A stretch of DNA of 24,051 nt from a virus: positions 1 to 24,051 of IMG/VR virus record IMGVR_UViG_3300028392_000284; one strand, given 5' to 3'. The translations under genes were made by a program, and so were the position numbers. Below, piece after piece: positions 1 to 7,681 of this stretch. The notes under the pieces were generated by a model. The model made no database searches. It was not told the DNA's origin and was given only the letters and a program-made list of their open reading frames with translations. Positions within the stretch are counted from its first letter, which is position 1, and each line of letters starts with the position of its first letter.

Positions 1-633
1 CGACTGAGACATATTGATCTCGTCAAAGCCCAACACGCCCGTACCCATCATGCCGTTCTTGAACTGCTTGCTGATGGTATCCGTTGGGTTAAACAGGCCT
101 TTCATGCCTTCAACCAGACCAGCGTTGGCAGCGGGGTTAACCGTTGCATAACGTGGTGACATCACAGCGGCGTTTTCGTTCAGCTTCTGCTGCGCTTGCA
201 ACAGAACCAGCGAGGTGCCTGGGGTCGTGCCTGGCGAGCCAACCGTGTTACCAATTGCTTTGTAAGCATTGGCAACGTCAGCGTCAATGCTAGAAGCCAA
301 CTGCGAGATACGCGGCTTGAGAACGCGCTCTGCGAAGTCATCCAACTGCATTGTCAGTTCAGCAGATGTAAAGTTCACGCCGATATGCTTCTGCGAAGCC
401 ACGGTCAGGGTGGTGAACTGCTCGTTGTCGTCCTGAACTTGCAGGGCAGCACCGTCAGTCACCAGAGCGCGGTCGGGCAGACGAATACGCAGGGTCGAAC
501 CGATCTTTGCACCTTCAACAGCAAAGCTGTCGTCGTACTGACGGTTCACGTTACGGGTAAGAACCAGATTGTTTTCCAAGATCTCCAGGGCCTTCCTGGT
601 GATCATGTCAATCGTAAGAATGCTATTTGACAT
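1..633 (-). CDS. P22-like major coat protein, N-terminal 211 residues (cut by window edge)
   Basis: The frame is open from an ATG at 631-633 to the window edge with no stop, so only the first 211 codons are present. The product would be the subunit of the icosahedral capsid shell. The start (MSNSILTIDMITRKALEILE) and the later stretches VNRQYDDSFAVEGAKIGSTL, LPDRALVTDGA and TVASQKHIGVNFTSAELTM look like the P22 gp5 coat family: a helix that names the gene's N-arm, then a basic/acidic strand region and a middle domain beginning ERVLKPRISQLASSIDADV. An AAGGAA ribosome site lies 7-8 bases before the ATG. It lies 16 bp downstream of the scaffold gene, the usual scaffold-coat order. The identification rests on remembered family patterns, not a search. 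Confidence 0.86.
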   Translation of the reverse strand, partial: MSNSILTIDMITRKALEILENNLVLTRNVNRQYDDSFAVEGAKIGSTLRIRLPDRALVTDGAALQVQDDNEQFTTLTVASQKHIGVNFTSAELTMQLDDFAERVLKPRISQLASSIDADVANAYKAIGNTVGSPGTTPGTSLVLLQAQQKLNENAAVMSPRYATVNPAANAGLVEGMKGLFNPTDTISKQFKNGMMGTGVLGFDEINMSQS

Positions 634-649
634 GGTAATTCCTTAAAAG

Positions 650-1387
650 TTAGCGATTCTGAGCTTGCCATTTCTTAGTCTGGCGCAGCCGTTCTGCTTC
701 AATCCATTCCGAGGCAGACATCGTTTTGGTGGACCGGGGGTCCGTCGTGTCATAACTCGGATTGCCTGAAGTTCTGGCAGTTACCGGACTAATCGGTGCG
801 GGCGCGGACGTAGTACGTTTAACTGGCACATCATTGGCTATTTTAGCCTCAATGCGTCCAATCTCCTTTGCTTGCAAGATCGGGCTAAGACGAGAGATGC
901 GATCTGTCTCTTTTGGATTGGACCCAAGGTAGTACGCTACATCAGGGCCAGCATCAGAGGCTTGAATCGCTTGCGCCATCACGGTTGTGATCTTAAGACT
1001 TGGGTTGTACGCGACTTGTTCAAAGTCATCGTACTTGGTCCGAGCCTCTTCTTCACGCTCGTGATATGCCTCAAGAATCTCCGTCTGCTGGCGCTGCTGA
1101 TCCCGTTGTGCGATTAGCTGGATTGCTTTGGCTTCTGCATACGCATCAACCGAATCAAACTGATCTACTGGCGGAACATCAACGGCAACGGGCGGCGGTG
1201 CTTGACGCTCACGCTCCCACTTTCGCTGTTCTCTTGCGAGACGTTTTTGAATTGCGGCATCAAGTTCCTCTTGCGAGAATGTCTTGGGCGCAACTTCCGG
1301 CGTATCTACTACAGGTTCTGGGACCGCCGTGGCTTCCAGTTCCGGCGCGGGCGCTACTTCCGCTTCAATCGCTACTTCTTCGGTCAT
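650..1387 (-). CDS. Phage scaffolding protein (P22-like position)
   Basis: This 245-residue protein is very acidic and rich in Ala, Pro and Glu for its first 40 residues, followed by FSQEELDAAIQKRLAREQRKWERERQ and a long charged, helix-forming middle (roughly residues 75-120) with many Gln, Glu and Arg, which fits an elongated coiled-coil scaffold that fills the procapsid and leaves before DNA packaging. The final part is rich in Lys, Arg and Trp (SEWIEAERLRQTKKWQAQNR), matching the basic coat-binding tail expected of scaffolds. It stands immediately before the coat gene in the transcript. P22 scaffold is longer (303 residues). The ATG at 1385-1387 is preceded by an AGGA site that overlaps a small inverted repeat. 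Function is inferred from composition and position; no enzymatic motif is present. Confidence 0.78.
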   Translation of the reverse strand: MTEEVAIEAEVAPAPELEATAVPEPVVDTPEVAPKTFSQEELDAAIQKRLAREQRKWERERQAPPPVAVDVPPVDQFDSVDAYAEAKAIQLIAQRDQQRQQTEILEAYHEREEEARTKYDDFEQVAYNPSLKITTVMAQAIQASDAGPDVAYYLGSNPKETDRISRLSPILQAKEIGRIEAKIANDVPVKRTTSAPAPISPVTARTSGNPSYDTTDPRSTKTMSASEWIEAERLRQTKKWQAQNR

Positions 1388-1390
1388 TGT

Positions 1391-1404
1391 GAATCCTGAG
1401 ATTC
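1391..1404 (-). promoter_or_regulatory. Small hairpin overlapping the scaffold ribosome binding site
   Basis: Read on the minus strand this is GAATC-TCAG-GATTC, a perfect 5-bp stem with a 4-base loop, ending four bases before the scaffold ATG. The only Shine-Dalgarno-like sequence (AGGA) lies partly in the loop and partly in the 3' arm. It could modulate scaffold translation, but a 5-bp stem is weak and may be chance. Confidence 0.25.
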
Positions 1405-1442
1405 CCCGGTGAGCCGCGCCGGTACGGTTATCTTACATCAAA

Positions 1443-1766
1443 TTATTCTGGCAGTGCAACCTTTTCCCAAGGCAATCCGTCAATAGTAGATAATTCATCC
1501 GACAATGCGGATTCAATATCTGAAACCATGTCAATTCTCAAAGAAGTCAATGTGTCTTTCAGCCATTGAATTACCATCTGTTCGGTAACCTGCTCAAACG
1601 GAGTGAAATTTTCGCTTAAATTGTCAACATTTACACAGGCAACGCTTGTCCAAGGCTTTTTGTGAATAGACTTGCGAACTTCATATTCTACTTTAAAAAC
1701 AACATTAGTTTTGCCTTGATGTTCTGGCAAACATTCAATTTTAGTTATTGACCAAATTGAGTTCAT
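1443..1766 (-). CDS. Small conserved-type phage protein, function unknown (107 aa)
   Basis: I do not recognise this 107-residue protein with certainty. It starts MNSIWSITKIECLPEHQGKT, continues with a beta-strand-like stretch (VVFKVEYEVRKSI), and ends in a helical region containing QMVIQWLKDTLTSL followed by a short acidic tail. It has no signal peptide, no membrane segment and no catalytic motif. The ATG overlaps the stop of the preceding 135-aa gene as ATGA, and a GGAG site stands 8 bases ahead, so the two are probably translationally coupled. It lies between tail adhesin genes and the scaffold and is lower in G+C than its scaffold neighbour, like the tail genes upstream, suggesting it belongs to the adhesin block. 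Confidence 0.7.
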   Translation of the reverse strand: MNSIWSITKIECLPEHQGKTNVVFKVEYEVRKSIHKKPWTSVACVNVDNLSENFTPFEQVTEQMVIQWLKDTLTSLRIDMVSDIESALSDELSTIDGLPWEKVALPE

Positions 1767-2170
1767 GGCGCTACTCCAATAAATCCGTAGATTGTGTATT
1801 GGTCGCTGCCGCTAACTGTTGCGGAAGGCAATGCGTATGTCCCACTTCGGTTGTACGCGCCAAGACATCCTCCAGCGGCACTAGCGCCAAATGCAGCGTT
1901 CCAGTAAGTTTGAACAGTGTTGGTTCCACCATCGCCTTGAGTCTTGACCATTTTGATGTCGTAATTGAGTCCGTTATTGGCGTCAAGTTGAAAGTTTAAG
2001 GCTTTTGACAATGCCGAAGCAGTAATGTTTGAACAATCTACACTACGCCCTGCGGTCAAATCAGACACAGCAACTTTTACTGTTGCGCTTGATTGAACAA
2101 TGGGTAGAACCTCTGTGCCAGCAAGCGGAGTGGTTGCGCTAGTAAGCGCGGAAATCTTTTTATCTGCCAT
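1763..2170 (-). CDS. Short tail-fibre-like protein (135 aa)
   Basis: The N-terminus, MADKKISALTSATTPLAGTE followed by VLPIVQSSATVKVAVSDLTAGR, is a pattern I know from phage fibre and base proteins where it precedes a receptor-binding or trimerising region. The remainder (residues about 45-135) is rich in Gly, Ala, Ser, Thr and Asn with alternating hydrophobic residues, as in a small beta-sandwich, and ends YTIYGFIGVAP. There is no signal peptide or transmembrane helix. A clear AAAGGAG site lies before the ATG at 2168-2170. It is followed directly by the 107-aa gene through an ATGA overlap. It is probably a virion tip or accessory adhesin, but no ligand can be named. Confidence 0.62.
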   Translation of the reverse strand: MADKKISALTSATTPLAGTEVLPIVQSSATVKVAVSDLTAGRSVDCSNITASALSKALNFQLDANNGLNYDIKMVKTQGDGGTNTVQTYWNAAFGASAAGGCLGAYNRSGTYALPSATVSGSDQYTIYGFIGVAP

Positions 2171-2191
2171 GCTGACTCCTTTAAGACTTAG

Positions 2192-2485
2192 TTAGCAATT
2201 TTCAGCACCAGAAAACTCTGGCAATGTTTTTAAATGCTCGTAAACTTGAGCAATAAAGTTTGACGCGCCAGCTTCAACAGAAACAGGAACTTGGTACTGC
2301 TGAAAAAGGTTTTTATCGCCACCTGTAAAACTTACGATTGCGTTTACTTCATTTTTTGTGCCATTAACAGACACAACCTTTATGTAAGCCGGAAAAGATA
2401 CGGATCGTGTCCCTTCTTCAATATTGCCCATTGTTGTTTGAACAACAACTTTTCCTTCAAGGGACATAATTTTTCGCAATGCCAT
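2192..2485 (-). CDS. Hypothetical phage protein (97 aa)
   Basis: A 97-residue protein of unrecognised family. It begins MALRKIMSLEGKVVVQTTMG and has alternating hydrophobic and polar residues in the first 60 positions (VVVQTTM, AYIKVVSV, VNAIVSF), suggesting a small beta-rich fold, then a helix near the C-terminus (FIAQVYEHLKTLPEF). The single cysteine is the last residue. An AAAGGAA site precedes the ATG at 2483-2485, 16 bp after the tailspike stop region, so it is co-transcribed with the tailspike. A role as tailspike accessory or chaperone is possible from position only. Confidence 0.62.
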   Translation of the reverse strand: MALRKIMSLEGKVVVQTTMGNIEEGTRSVSFPAYIKVVSVNGTKNEVNAIVSFTGGDKNLFQQYQVPVSVEAGASNFIAQVYEHLKTLPEFSGAENC

Positions 2486-2500
2486 TGCAATTCCTTTTAA

Positions 2501-4309
2501 TTAATAACTTGGATACCATTTTACGCCATCATAGTGCAGCGTCATGGCTTGACCAACAACAGCAGTTGATGCTTTTCCAATGTTTCCAGCGGTTGTCAAA
2601 GTGAAAGCCCCATCGGGAATAATTGTTACGCTACCCCGAAATGAGGTTAATGGAACATTAATTGTTGCAATAGCTGCCGTGCCAGAAACGTGAAATATTT
2701 GCTGAGAACTTTCAATCGAAATTGTTGAAGCAGACGCAATTGCCGTTGTGGTTGCCGATGATGTGTTGTGTAATGTAGTATTTAGAACTATTGCGCCAGC
2801 ACCGTTTAAATTGACAACTTTAGTGTTTACAAAACGAACAATGGCGTTAGACACTTGACCAGCACCAACATCGGCTGCGCTGTCACTTGCTATTTTATAA
2901 GGAGTCCAATTTTTTATTGCACAATTTACAAAATTGAAAATTACGGGCAATGTTGAATTGCCTTGAATCATAGTGCTGCCAGAATAACTCCAAACATTAT
3001 TACCACGATATGGCGGGCAATTATCTAAAGTAACCATTGCAATGCCGCCATCACCCGCGCCTGAGTCAATCACAAACATATTGGCGGCATCTGATGCCAT
3101 GTAAAAATTGCAGATATTTTTTAGCTTAATTTCGCCCTGAACATAGAAGTTGGCACAGGCAATTTCAATTGTTGTGCCGATCATGTTAATGTCTTTGCCT
3201 TCAACACCATATCCAAGTTGTGATGTTGTTTTTAAGACTTCTCCACCCAAAACAACAAGCTGCCCGACTACGTTTTGGATTGATCTTGCCGCAGTTTGCC
3301 AAGTGGTGGCGTTGTATCCTGTCTGAGAAGTCCACTCATAAGGGTTGCAATCCAGTTGAGGTGCAACAAGTGTTATAAAACCATTAGATTGATTACCAAC
3401 AAACGCTTTTTGAGCGCCACGGCATTTAAACCCATAAACAGCATTTTCAGATTGGGCCGCGTTTACAGATGCAGTTCCAATCTCTTGCCCAAATATAAGC
3501 CCAACAAGGCAATATGAAACGGCCATGCCGTATACGTTATTGAACTGTGCTGGCGCTGCATTGCTCACACTATACCAACGGATGGCGCACGCATAATTTT
3601 TAAAATCTGCGTTGACGTTGACGTTGTACAGTTTTAACTCTCGACCAGTAATGCCTAAAACAAATGTGGCCCCTGCGCTTGAAAATGATCGTGTTCCAAC
3701 AAGACCATACCCATTAAAATCAATAGTTTGACCAATTGAACTAATTGTTACCGCATCAACAGAATAACTTTTTGAAAACTTGATTGATTTTCCGCTATCA
3801 AAAGCTGCTTGAACTTTAAGTTGGTCTGTTGCGCCAGCAAAATCTTCAACGTCCCAAAAATCGCGCATTTTGTCTTGTGCTGATCTTGCGACAACACCAG
3901 AGCCGCTTTGAACAAAACCGATCCAGTCTGAACCGTCGTTGTCTGCAAGATCTTGGACTGTTCCAACTTGGCCCTTAAAACCCGTGAACGCAACATTTGC
4001 GGCATTTTGTGAGTTAATGCCTGAGATATTGTCGTAGGTGGCAATTAGGACATTATTGGCGTCTTCCAACACAAACTTGTACGACACGCCATTAGTTAAC
4101 CAAATTTCACCGCCACCTGGAACACGCCCAGCAGCATCCAAAATAATAGGATTAGTACGGGCAACATTCCCCGCGTTAGTGGTGTAAGAGGCAACCGGCG
4201 TAGTTGTACCGGCAAGATAGGTGTACAACTTGCCGCCTGACAAGATGACACCATTGTTGTCAAAGAATTGAGCCGCTGCGCCGCCCACGGGAGAGAGATT
4301 GACGGCCAT
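2501..4309 (-). CDS. Tailspike-like protein with P22-type head-binding N-terminus and beta-helix body (602 aa)
   Basis: Residues 1 to about 110 carry the pattern of tailspike head-binding domains: a small beta sandwich with FFDNNGVILSGGKLYTYLAG, a run of NPIILDAAGRV and a terminal strand before YDNISGIN. P22 tailspike has the comparable QPLIINAAGKIV in the same place. Residues about 170-480 have the irregular, Asn- and Gly-rich strand pattern of a right-handed parallel beta-helix (for example KNYACAIRWYS and CNFYMASDAANM). The final 60 residues (GSVTIIPDGAFTLTTAGN to WYPSY) resemble the closing domain of many phage fibres. Such proteins bind, and often cleave, surface polysaccharide. No catalytic Asp/Glu pair can be assigned by eye. 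The gene is noticeably A+T-richer than coat and portal, as expected for an exchanged adhesin. Confidence 0.75.
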   Translation of the reverse strand: MAVNLSPVGGAAAQFFDNNGVILSGGKLYTYLAGTTTPVASYTTNAGNVARTNPIILDAAGRVPGGGEIWLTNGVSYKFVLEDANNVLIATYDNISGINSQNAANVAFTGFKGQVGTVQDLADNDGSDWIGFVQSGSGVVARSAQDKMRDFWDVEDFAGATDQLKVQAAFDSGKSIKFSKSYSVDAVTISSIGQTIDFNGYGLVGTRSFSSAGATFVLGITGRELKLYNVNVNADFKNYACAIRWYSVSNAAPAQFNNVYGMAVSYCLVGLIFGQEIGTASVNAAQSENAVYGFKCRGAQKAFVGNQSNGFITLVAPQLDCNPYEWTSQTGYNATTWQTAARSIQNVVGQLVVLGGEVLKTTSQLGYGVEGKDINMIGTTIEIACANFYVQGEIKLKNICNFYMASDAANMFVIDSGAGDGGIAMVTLDNCPPYRGNNVWSYSGSTMIQGNSTLPVIFNFVNCAIKNWTPYKIASDSAADVGAGQVSNAIVRFVNTKVVNLNGAGAIVLNTTLHNTSSATTTAIASASTISIESSQQIFHVSGTAAIATINVPLTSFRGSVTIIPDGAFTLTTAGNIGKASTAVVGQAMTLHYDGVKWYPSY

Positions 4310-4317
4310 TTTATTTC

Positions 4318-4806
4318 CTACGCAGTAAGTGCAGCAACTTTATCTTGAAACGCTTTGATACGAGCGTCCAAGGCGGCAGTCTTGGCTTTCAAATCAGCCT
4401 GTTGGGTGTCAATCTCAACCTGGGCCGCAGTCTGAGAAACCTCACGATCTGTTACAACTTTCTCGCGCAACTCAACCGCTGTCTCACGGTCTACCGCAGC
4501 AGCAAGCGCAGCTTTAGCCTGGGCGTTCAGATCTTTGGCTTTGGATTTTGCCTCGACCAGTTCCTGCTTTGCCGCTGCGCGGTCAGCCGTCGCGTCAACC
4601 CTGATGGCGTATGCTTCTGCGTTAGCAGATTCCAGTTCTTGCCTAGCGCGTTCCCTGTCGGTTACCGCATCTTGGGCGGCAGACAAAGCACCTTGGCGAA
4701 TAGCCAGTTCGTCACGCAACGCGGCCATGTTAGCCAGATCAATTGGAAACTGCTTGGTAAAATAATCAACGTAGTTCACAGCAGCGGAGTCGTTAGAGAC
4801 TTGCAT
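4318..4806 (-). CDS. Coiled-coil protein, probable virion or tail component (162 aa)
   Basis: The start is set at the ATG at 4804-4806 because it has a GAGG site 6 bases upstream and lies just after the previous stop; a longer reading frame would overlap the 101-aa gene by nearly 200 bp with unlikely composition. After MQVSNDSAAVNYVDYFTKQF the protein is almost entirely heptad-like Ala/Glu/Lys/Arg/Gln helix (about residues 30-160, for instance DRERARQELESANAEAYA), predicting a long parallel coiled coil. No catalytic motif is seen. It lies between a 101-aa small protein and the tailspike, so it may be a trimeric stalk, connector or assembly factor. The family is not recognised beyond the coiled coil. 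Confidence 0.7.
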   Translation of the reverse strand: MQVSNDSAAVNYVDYFTKQFPIDLANMAALRDELAIRQGALSAAQDAVTDRERARQELESANAEAYAIRVDATADRAAAKQELVEAKSKAKDLNAQAKAALAAAVDRETAVELREKVVTDREVSQTAAQVEIDTQQADLKAKTAALDARIKAFQDKVAALTA

Positions 4807-4813
4807 TTCAACC

Positions 4814-5119
4814 TCAAGAATAATAGGTAATGTTGAGTTTGGCGCTGGCAGTCTGTTCAATGAACTGGATCTGAGACAGATCGCCGTCATACTGCAACGT
4901 AACACCAGCGGCCAACGGCATTCCAACGCTCGCGGTAGGGGCAACGCCATCGTCGCGCCAACGCACTGCTTGCGTCTCGGGCGTAATGATCGCAATCCGA
5001 GGAGAGCCAATCAATCCGCTTATATCGCGGGGCGGCACGGTCAGTTTGGTAGCAGAACTCAGACTTGTGATCTGCTGGTACCCCATTACAGAGGTAATCG
5101 CCTTGAGGTTAATAGCCAT
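4814..5119 (-). CDS. Small phage structural-type protein (101 aa)
   Basis: The protein begins MAINLKAITSVMGYQQITSL and contains the stretch VRWRDDGVAPTASVGMPLAA followed by LQYDGDLSQIQFIEQTASAKLN. This pattern of an Arg-Trp-Arg-Asp-Asp-Gly core followed by a beta-rich end recurs in small phage virion-associated proteins, in my memory usually annotated hypothetical. There is no signal peptide and no membrane segment. It has the strongest ribosome site of this region (AAGGAG, 7 bases before the ATG at 5117-5119), located inside the last codons of the upstream 38-aa gene, which it overlaps by one base (TAATG). High expression suggests a structural role, but this is inference. Confidence 0.68.
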   Translation of the reverse strand: MAINLKAITSVMGYQQITSLSSATKLTVPPRDISGLIGSPRIAIITPETQAVRWRDDGVAPTASVGMPLAAGVTLQYDGDLSQIQFIEQTASAKLNITYYS

Positions 5120-5235
5120 TAGAATCTCCTTCTTTCGGTAAATGACCGAAGTTTAATCAACAATTGTTCTGCGCCAGTGACAACAGACTGAAAAAAATCT
5201 CCAGCAAAAAAAGCACCGCCAAAAAATGAGTTCAT
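5119..5235 (-). CDS. Tiny Phe/Gly-rich phage protein (38 aa)
   Basis: This 38-codon gene reads MNSFFGGAFFAGDFFQSVVT then GAEQLLIKLRSFTERRRF. Its ATG (5233-5235) overlaps the stop of the 138-aa gene as ATGA, and its stop overlaps the ATG of the 101-aa gene as TAATG, filling the gap between the two exactly. The first 15 residues consist of FF doublets separated by Gly/Ala (FFGGAFFAGDFF); the C-terminus is basic. Short phage proteins with FFGG-type openings occur beside tail genes. No function is known to me; membrane-surface association or a role as a small virion component are possible. Exact fit in the overlap chain is the main evidence that it is real. Confidence 0.66.
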   Translation of the reverse strand: MNSFFGGAFFAGDFFQSVVTGAEQLLIKLRSFTERRRF

Positions 5236-5648
5236 GTCGGCCAAATGATTTTAAACGGGTCATCTTGCGTAGTTATATCACGAAGTGCCTGTCGGTAAGT
5301 GGCCCATTTTGCCTTGTCTACCGGAGAATCTTCTAACTGTGTCCAGTCCGTATCTTTGAGCATCTGGTTACGTTGGCTGCGGATCACAACCCACTGGGTA
5401 TCAACCCGTGATTGAAGCTCTTCAACAGTCAGCGGCTCAACGTCAACCAAGCAGCACATCCCGTCATACAGATGCGGGATAGAAGATACCAGCTTTTCTG
5501 TTGCGTGGTCGTAGGGTTTCCACACAGTGATGACGTAGTAGCCCTGTTCTGCAATCCAATCTAAAGATGGGCCACGGTCGCCAAACGATGTGTTGGGGAA
5601 CCACTCTGTGTGGTCCTTGATGATAAGTTCTGAGTTGGCAAGCTGCAT
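5232..5648 (-). CDS. Tail-assembly-chaperone-type (Phage_tail_APC-like) protein (138 aa)
   Basis: The C-terminal half (about residues 85-138) has the signature of the tail assembly chaperone family PF16778 as I know it: an Arg-x-Arg-Asn-x-x-Leu-x-x-Thr-Asp-Trp motif (RSQRNQMLKDTDWTQLEDSP), then KWATYRQALRDIT and a final Trp-Pro (KIIWPT). Residues 1-80 form a separate small domain with FPNTSFGDRGPSLDWIAEQG. Proteins with this tail usually sit next to fibre or lectin genes and are thought to aid their folding or attachment. It starts 2 bp after the LamG lectin gene (stop at 5651), so that lectin is the natural client. The ATG is at 5646-5648; SD-like bases (AACGAGG) lie just upstream. Confidence 0.7.
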   Translation of the reverse strand: MQLANSELIIKDHTEWFPNTSFGDRGPSLDWIAEQGYYVITVWKPYDHATEKLVSSIPHLYDGMCCLVDVEPLTVEELQSRVDTQWVVIRSQRNQMLKDTDWTQLEDSPVDKAKWATYRQALRDITTQDDPFKIIWPT

Positions 5649-5650
5649 GG

Positions 5651-7681
5651 TTACCTCGTTGGGAACGCGGCTGTTGGTACAGAGAAGCTAGCAGTATACC
5701 TAGCAATCCCTTTTGTAATTCTGGTGTCTTGTATGTAACCGTTAAAATAATTTCCAGCCGCTTGTGAAGTTTGGTAACCAATTAACAGCGGTTTGCCGCC
5801 ATCGCTCATAGCTGTTACTTGAGCGGTAGACGTAACTTGAGTACCATTAAAAAACACCTTAATAGTAGAGCCAGTTCTAACCATTGCCACATGGTTCCAA
5901 ACATTTAGGGTTACAGAGGTGCTTGCTCCGTAGTTTGTTTCGGTAGGTGACAACCCATTTCCATTGCCAAGAACTGCTACCAATTGACCAGCAGAACTAA
6001 CTGCAAGCCCGTACTGAGAATAAGATGCGTTAAAAACACCGTCTTTGTTAAGTATTTGTTGGTTACTTGCGGTCAGCGTAGTGCAATAAAACCACGTTTC
6101 AATTGTAAAATCGCCAGAAACAAGATTCAACTGGGGGCCAGAAAGAATACTCAAGTAATCCCCGGTCCCATCAAACTTCATGCTTGTTGGGGGCCATTTT
6201 GCTACTGTAATGCTAGCTTGGGCATCACCAGCCGTGGTTGCATTGTTCTGCACCGCAGCGTCGTAGATTCCCGCGTTGGTGAAGTTGGTCAGGAGGCTGG
6301 TGTTGGTTATTGCTGTGACTGGTGCGGTGGGCGGGGTAAAGTTGGCAGTGTAGACTGCTGTGCCTTTGACAATTCTAGAGTTGGAAATGTAGCCATTAAA
6401 AACGTAAGTAGCGGGTTGCCCTGTTTGATAGCCAATCAACAACGGTTTTCCACCATCGCTCATCGCAGTTACCTGCGCTGTAGAAGTAACCTGTGCCCCA
6501 TTAAAAAAAACTTTAATGGTTGAGCCTGTGCGAACCAGCGCAACATGATTCCAAGTATTTAACGGCACGGTAGTATTATTCCCGTAATCCGTAAATGTTG
6601 GGCTTACCCCGTTGCCGTTCCCAAGAGACGCAACCAATTTTCCGGCAGAAGTTATACCTAACGAATACTGAGAATAAGACGTACCAAAAGTTCCATCTTT
6701 GTTAATTATTTGCTGTTCTGTTGCCGATAGTGCCGTGCAATAAAACCAAGTTTCAATTGTAAAATCGCCAGAAACAAGATTTAAGGCTACGTTATAAGCA
6801 ATACTTAAATAATCCGTACTACCATTAAAATACCCACTCCCCCCATACGCCGCAGCGGTGTACGAAGCAGTCGGGGAAAACGGTTGGAATGCTTGTGTTC
6901 GGGGGGAACCAGAAACAGTTAATGTTTTTGGACTTGAAGAATTGTCTTTTACCCTGTTGTCTTGTAAGGTTAGTAATAAAGTATTTGCAGAAGATGTTAA
7001 TGGAGAAGTTGGAACAGAAAAAGTGCTTCCACTATATATGTTGGTATTTGAAACCTTAAAATTAGATAGGTACCCAGTAATACCATTTGTGTATGACCCG
7101 GAATCTAACCATCTTCCAATTTGCAAGGAGCCGCTAATGGCATTGGGGACGCTGCCAGTAGCTTTTTGAACCCCATTTACATATACGGTTACAGTAGAAC
7201 CGCTTCTAACCAATGCTACATGATTCCAAGAATTTAAAACTAATGGGGCGCCGCCGCTAATTGGGGTTCCCGCATCAGCAAAAACATTAATAGTTGGGCC
7301 ACCTGCATTATATGTGCAGGCTAAAGAGTTTGGATTTTGCGTGTCATCTATACCAAAAAAATTACTATTTGCAGAAGCAGTTGGAAAAAACCAAAACTCT
7401 ATTGTAAAATTTGCAGATAAAGATGTGGTTCCACCAACACTAACATATTGAGTAGTTCCACTAAAAAAGTTACTCCAATACCCATTAGGCCAATACGGAG
7501 TCACAGAACCCTGCGTTGGGGTTCCGTTACGGGTGATGGTGAAGTTGTTTGTCGAAGAATCTAAAAACGTATTGTTCTGCTGCCCGTTTGTGCTGGTTGT
7601 TTCCAGTAACAAAGGAACATACGGAAAGTATGGGTCTGTAGCAACCGCCGCTACTCGGCCTGATTTAGATGCAGCAAACAT
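5651..7681 (-). CDS. Virion lectin with three tandem LamG/concanavalin-A-like domains (676 aa)
   Basis: Three consecutive LamG-type beta-sandwich units can be traced. Unit 1 covers about residues 75-230 (FTIEFWFFP, SWNHVALVRSGSTVTVYVNG), unit 2 about 283-450 and unit 3 about 501-671, the last two each with GDFTIETWFYCT, WNHVA.VRTGSTIKVFFNG and a long shared MSDGGKPLLIGYQT. The repeated WNHVA.VR-GST-.V..NG motif is the hallmark of LamG_3 (PF13385) domains, which bind sugars or stabilise fibres. The N-terminus (FPYVPLLLETTSTNGQQNN) is a common opening in phage lectins. There is no signal peptide, fitting a virion protein made in the cytoplasm. The start overlaps the preceding fibre stop (TAATG). 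Units 2 and 3 are near-identical in protein but clearly diverged in DNA. Ligand unknown. Confidence 0.82.
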   Translation of the reverse strand: MFAASKSGRVAAVATDPYFPYVPLLLETTSTNGQQNNTFLDSSTNNFTITRNGTPTQGSVTPYWPNGYWSNFFSGTTQYVSVGGTTSLSANFTIEFWFFPTASANSNFFGIDDTQNPNSLACTYNAGGPTINVFADAGTPISGGAPLVLNSWNHVALVRSGSTVTVYVNGVQKATGSVPNAISGSLQIGRWLDSGSYTNGITGYLSNFKVSNTNIYSGSTFSVPTSPLTSSANTLLLTLQDNRVKDNSSSPKTLTVSGSPRTQAFQPFSPTASYTAAAYGGSGYFNGSTDYLSIAYNVALNLVSGDFTIETWFYCTALSATEQQIINKDGTFGTSYSQYSLGITSAGKLVASLGNGNGVSPTFTDYGNNTTVPLNTWNHVALVRTGSTIKVFFNGAQVTSTAQVTAMSDGGKPLLIGYQTGQPATYVFNGYISNSRIVKGTAVYTANFTPPTAPVTAITNTSLLTNFTNAGIYDAAVQNNATTAGDAQASITVAKWPPTSMKFDGTGDYLSILSGPQLNLVSGDFTIETWFYCTTLTASNQQILNKDGVFNASYSQYGLAVSSAGQLVAVLGNGNGLSPTETNYGASTSVTLNVWNHVAMVRTGSTIKVFFNGTQVTSTAQVTAMSDGGKPLLIGYQTSQAAGNYFNGYIQDTRITKGIARYTASFSVPTAAFPTR
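5669..6781 (-). repeat. Duplicated LamG domain: copies at 6323-6781 and 5669-6127
   Basis: Residues 301-453 and 519-671 of the lectin align without large gaps and share long identical runs such as NLVSGDFTIETWFYCT, VRTGSTIKVFFNG and VTSTAQVTAMSDGGKPLLIG. At DNA level the copies differ at many third codon positions (compare 5771-5855 with 6440-6524), so this is an older duplication kept by selection on the protein rather than a recent tandem event. Confidence 0.8.

Noticed and set aside
196-630. Plus-strand frame opposite the coat gene
   Set aside because: Complement of the coat gene; coat-like protein on the other strand is clearly the coding one.
4807-5010. N-terminal extension of the coiled-coil gene to 5010
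   Set aside because: It would overlap the well-supported 101-aa gene in another frame and has the composition of a shadow frame; the ATG at 4806 has its own ribosome site.
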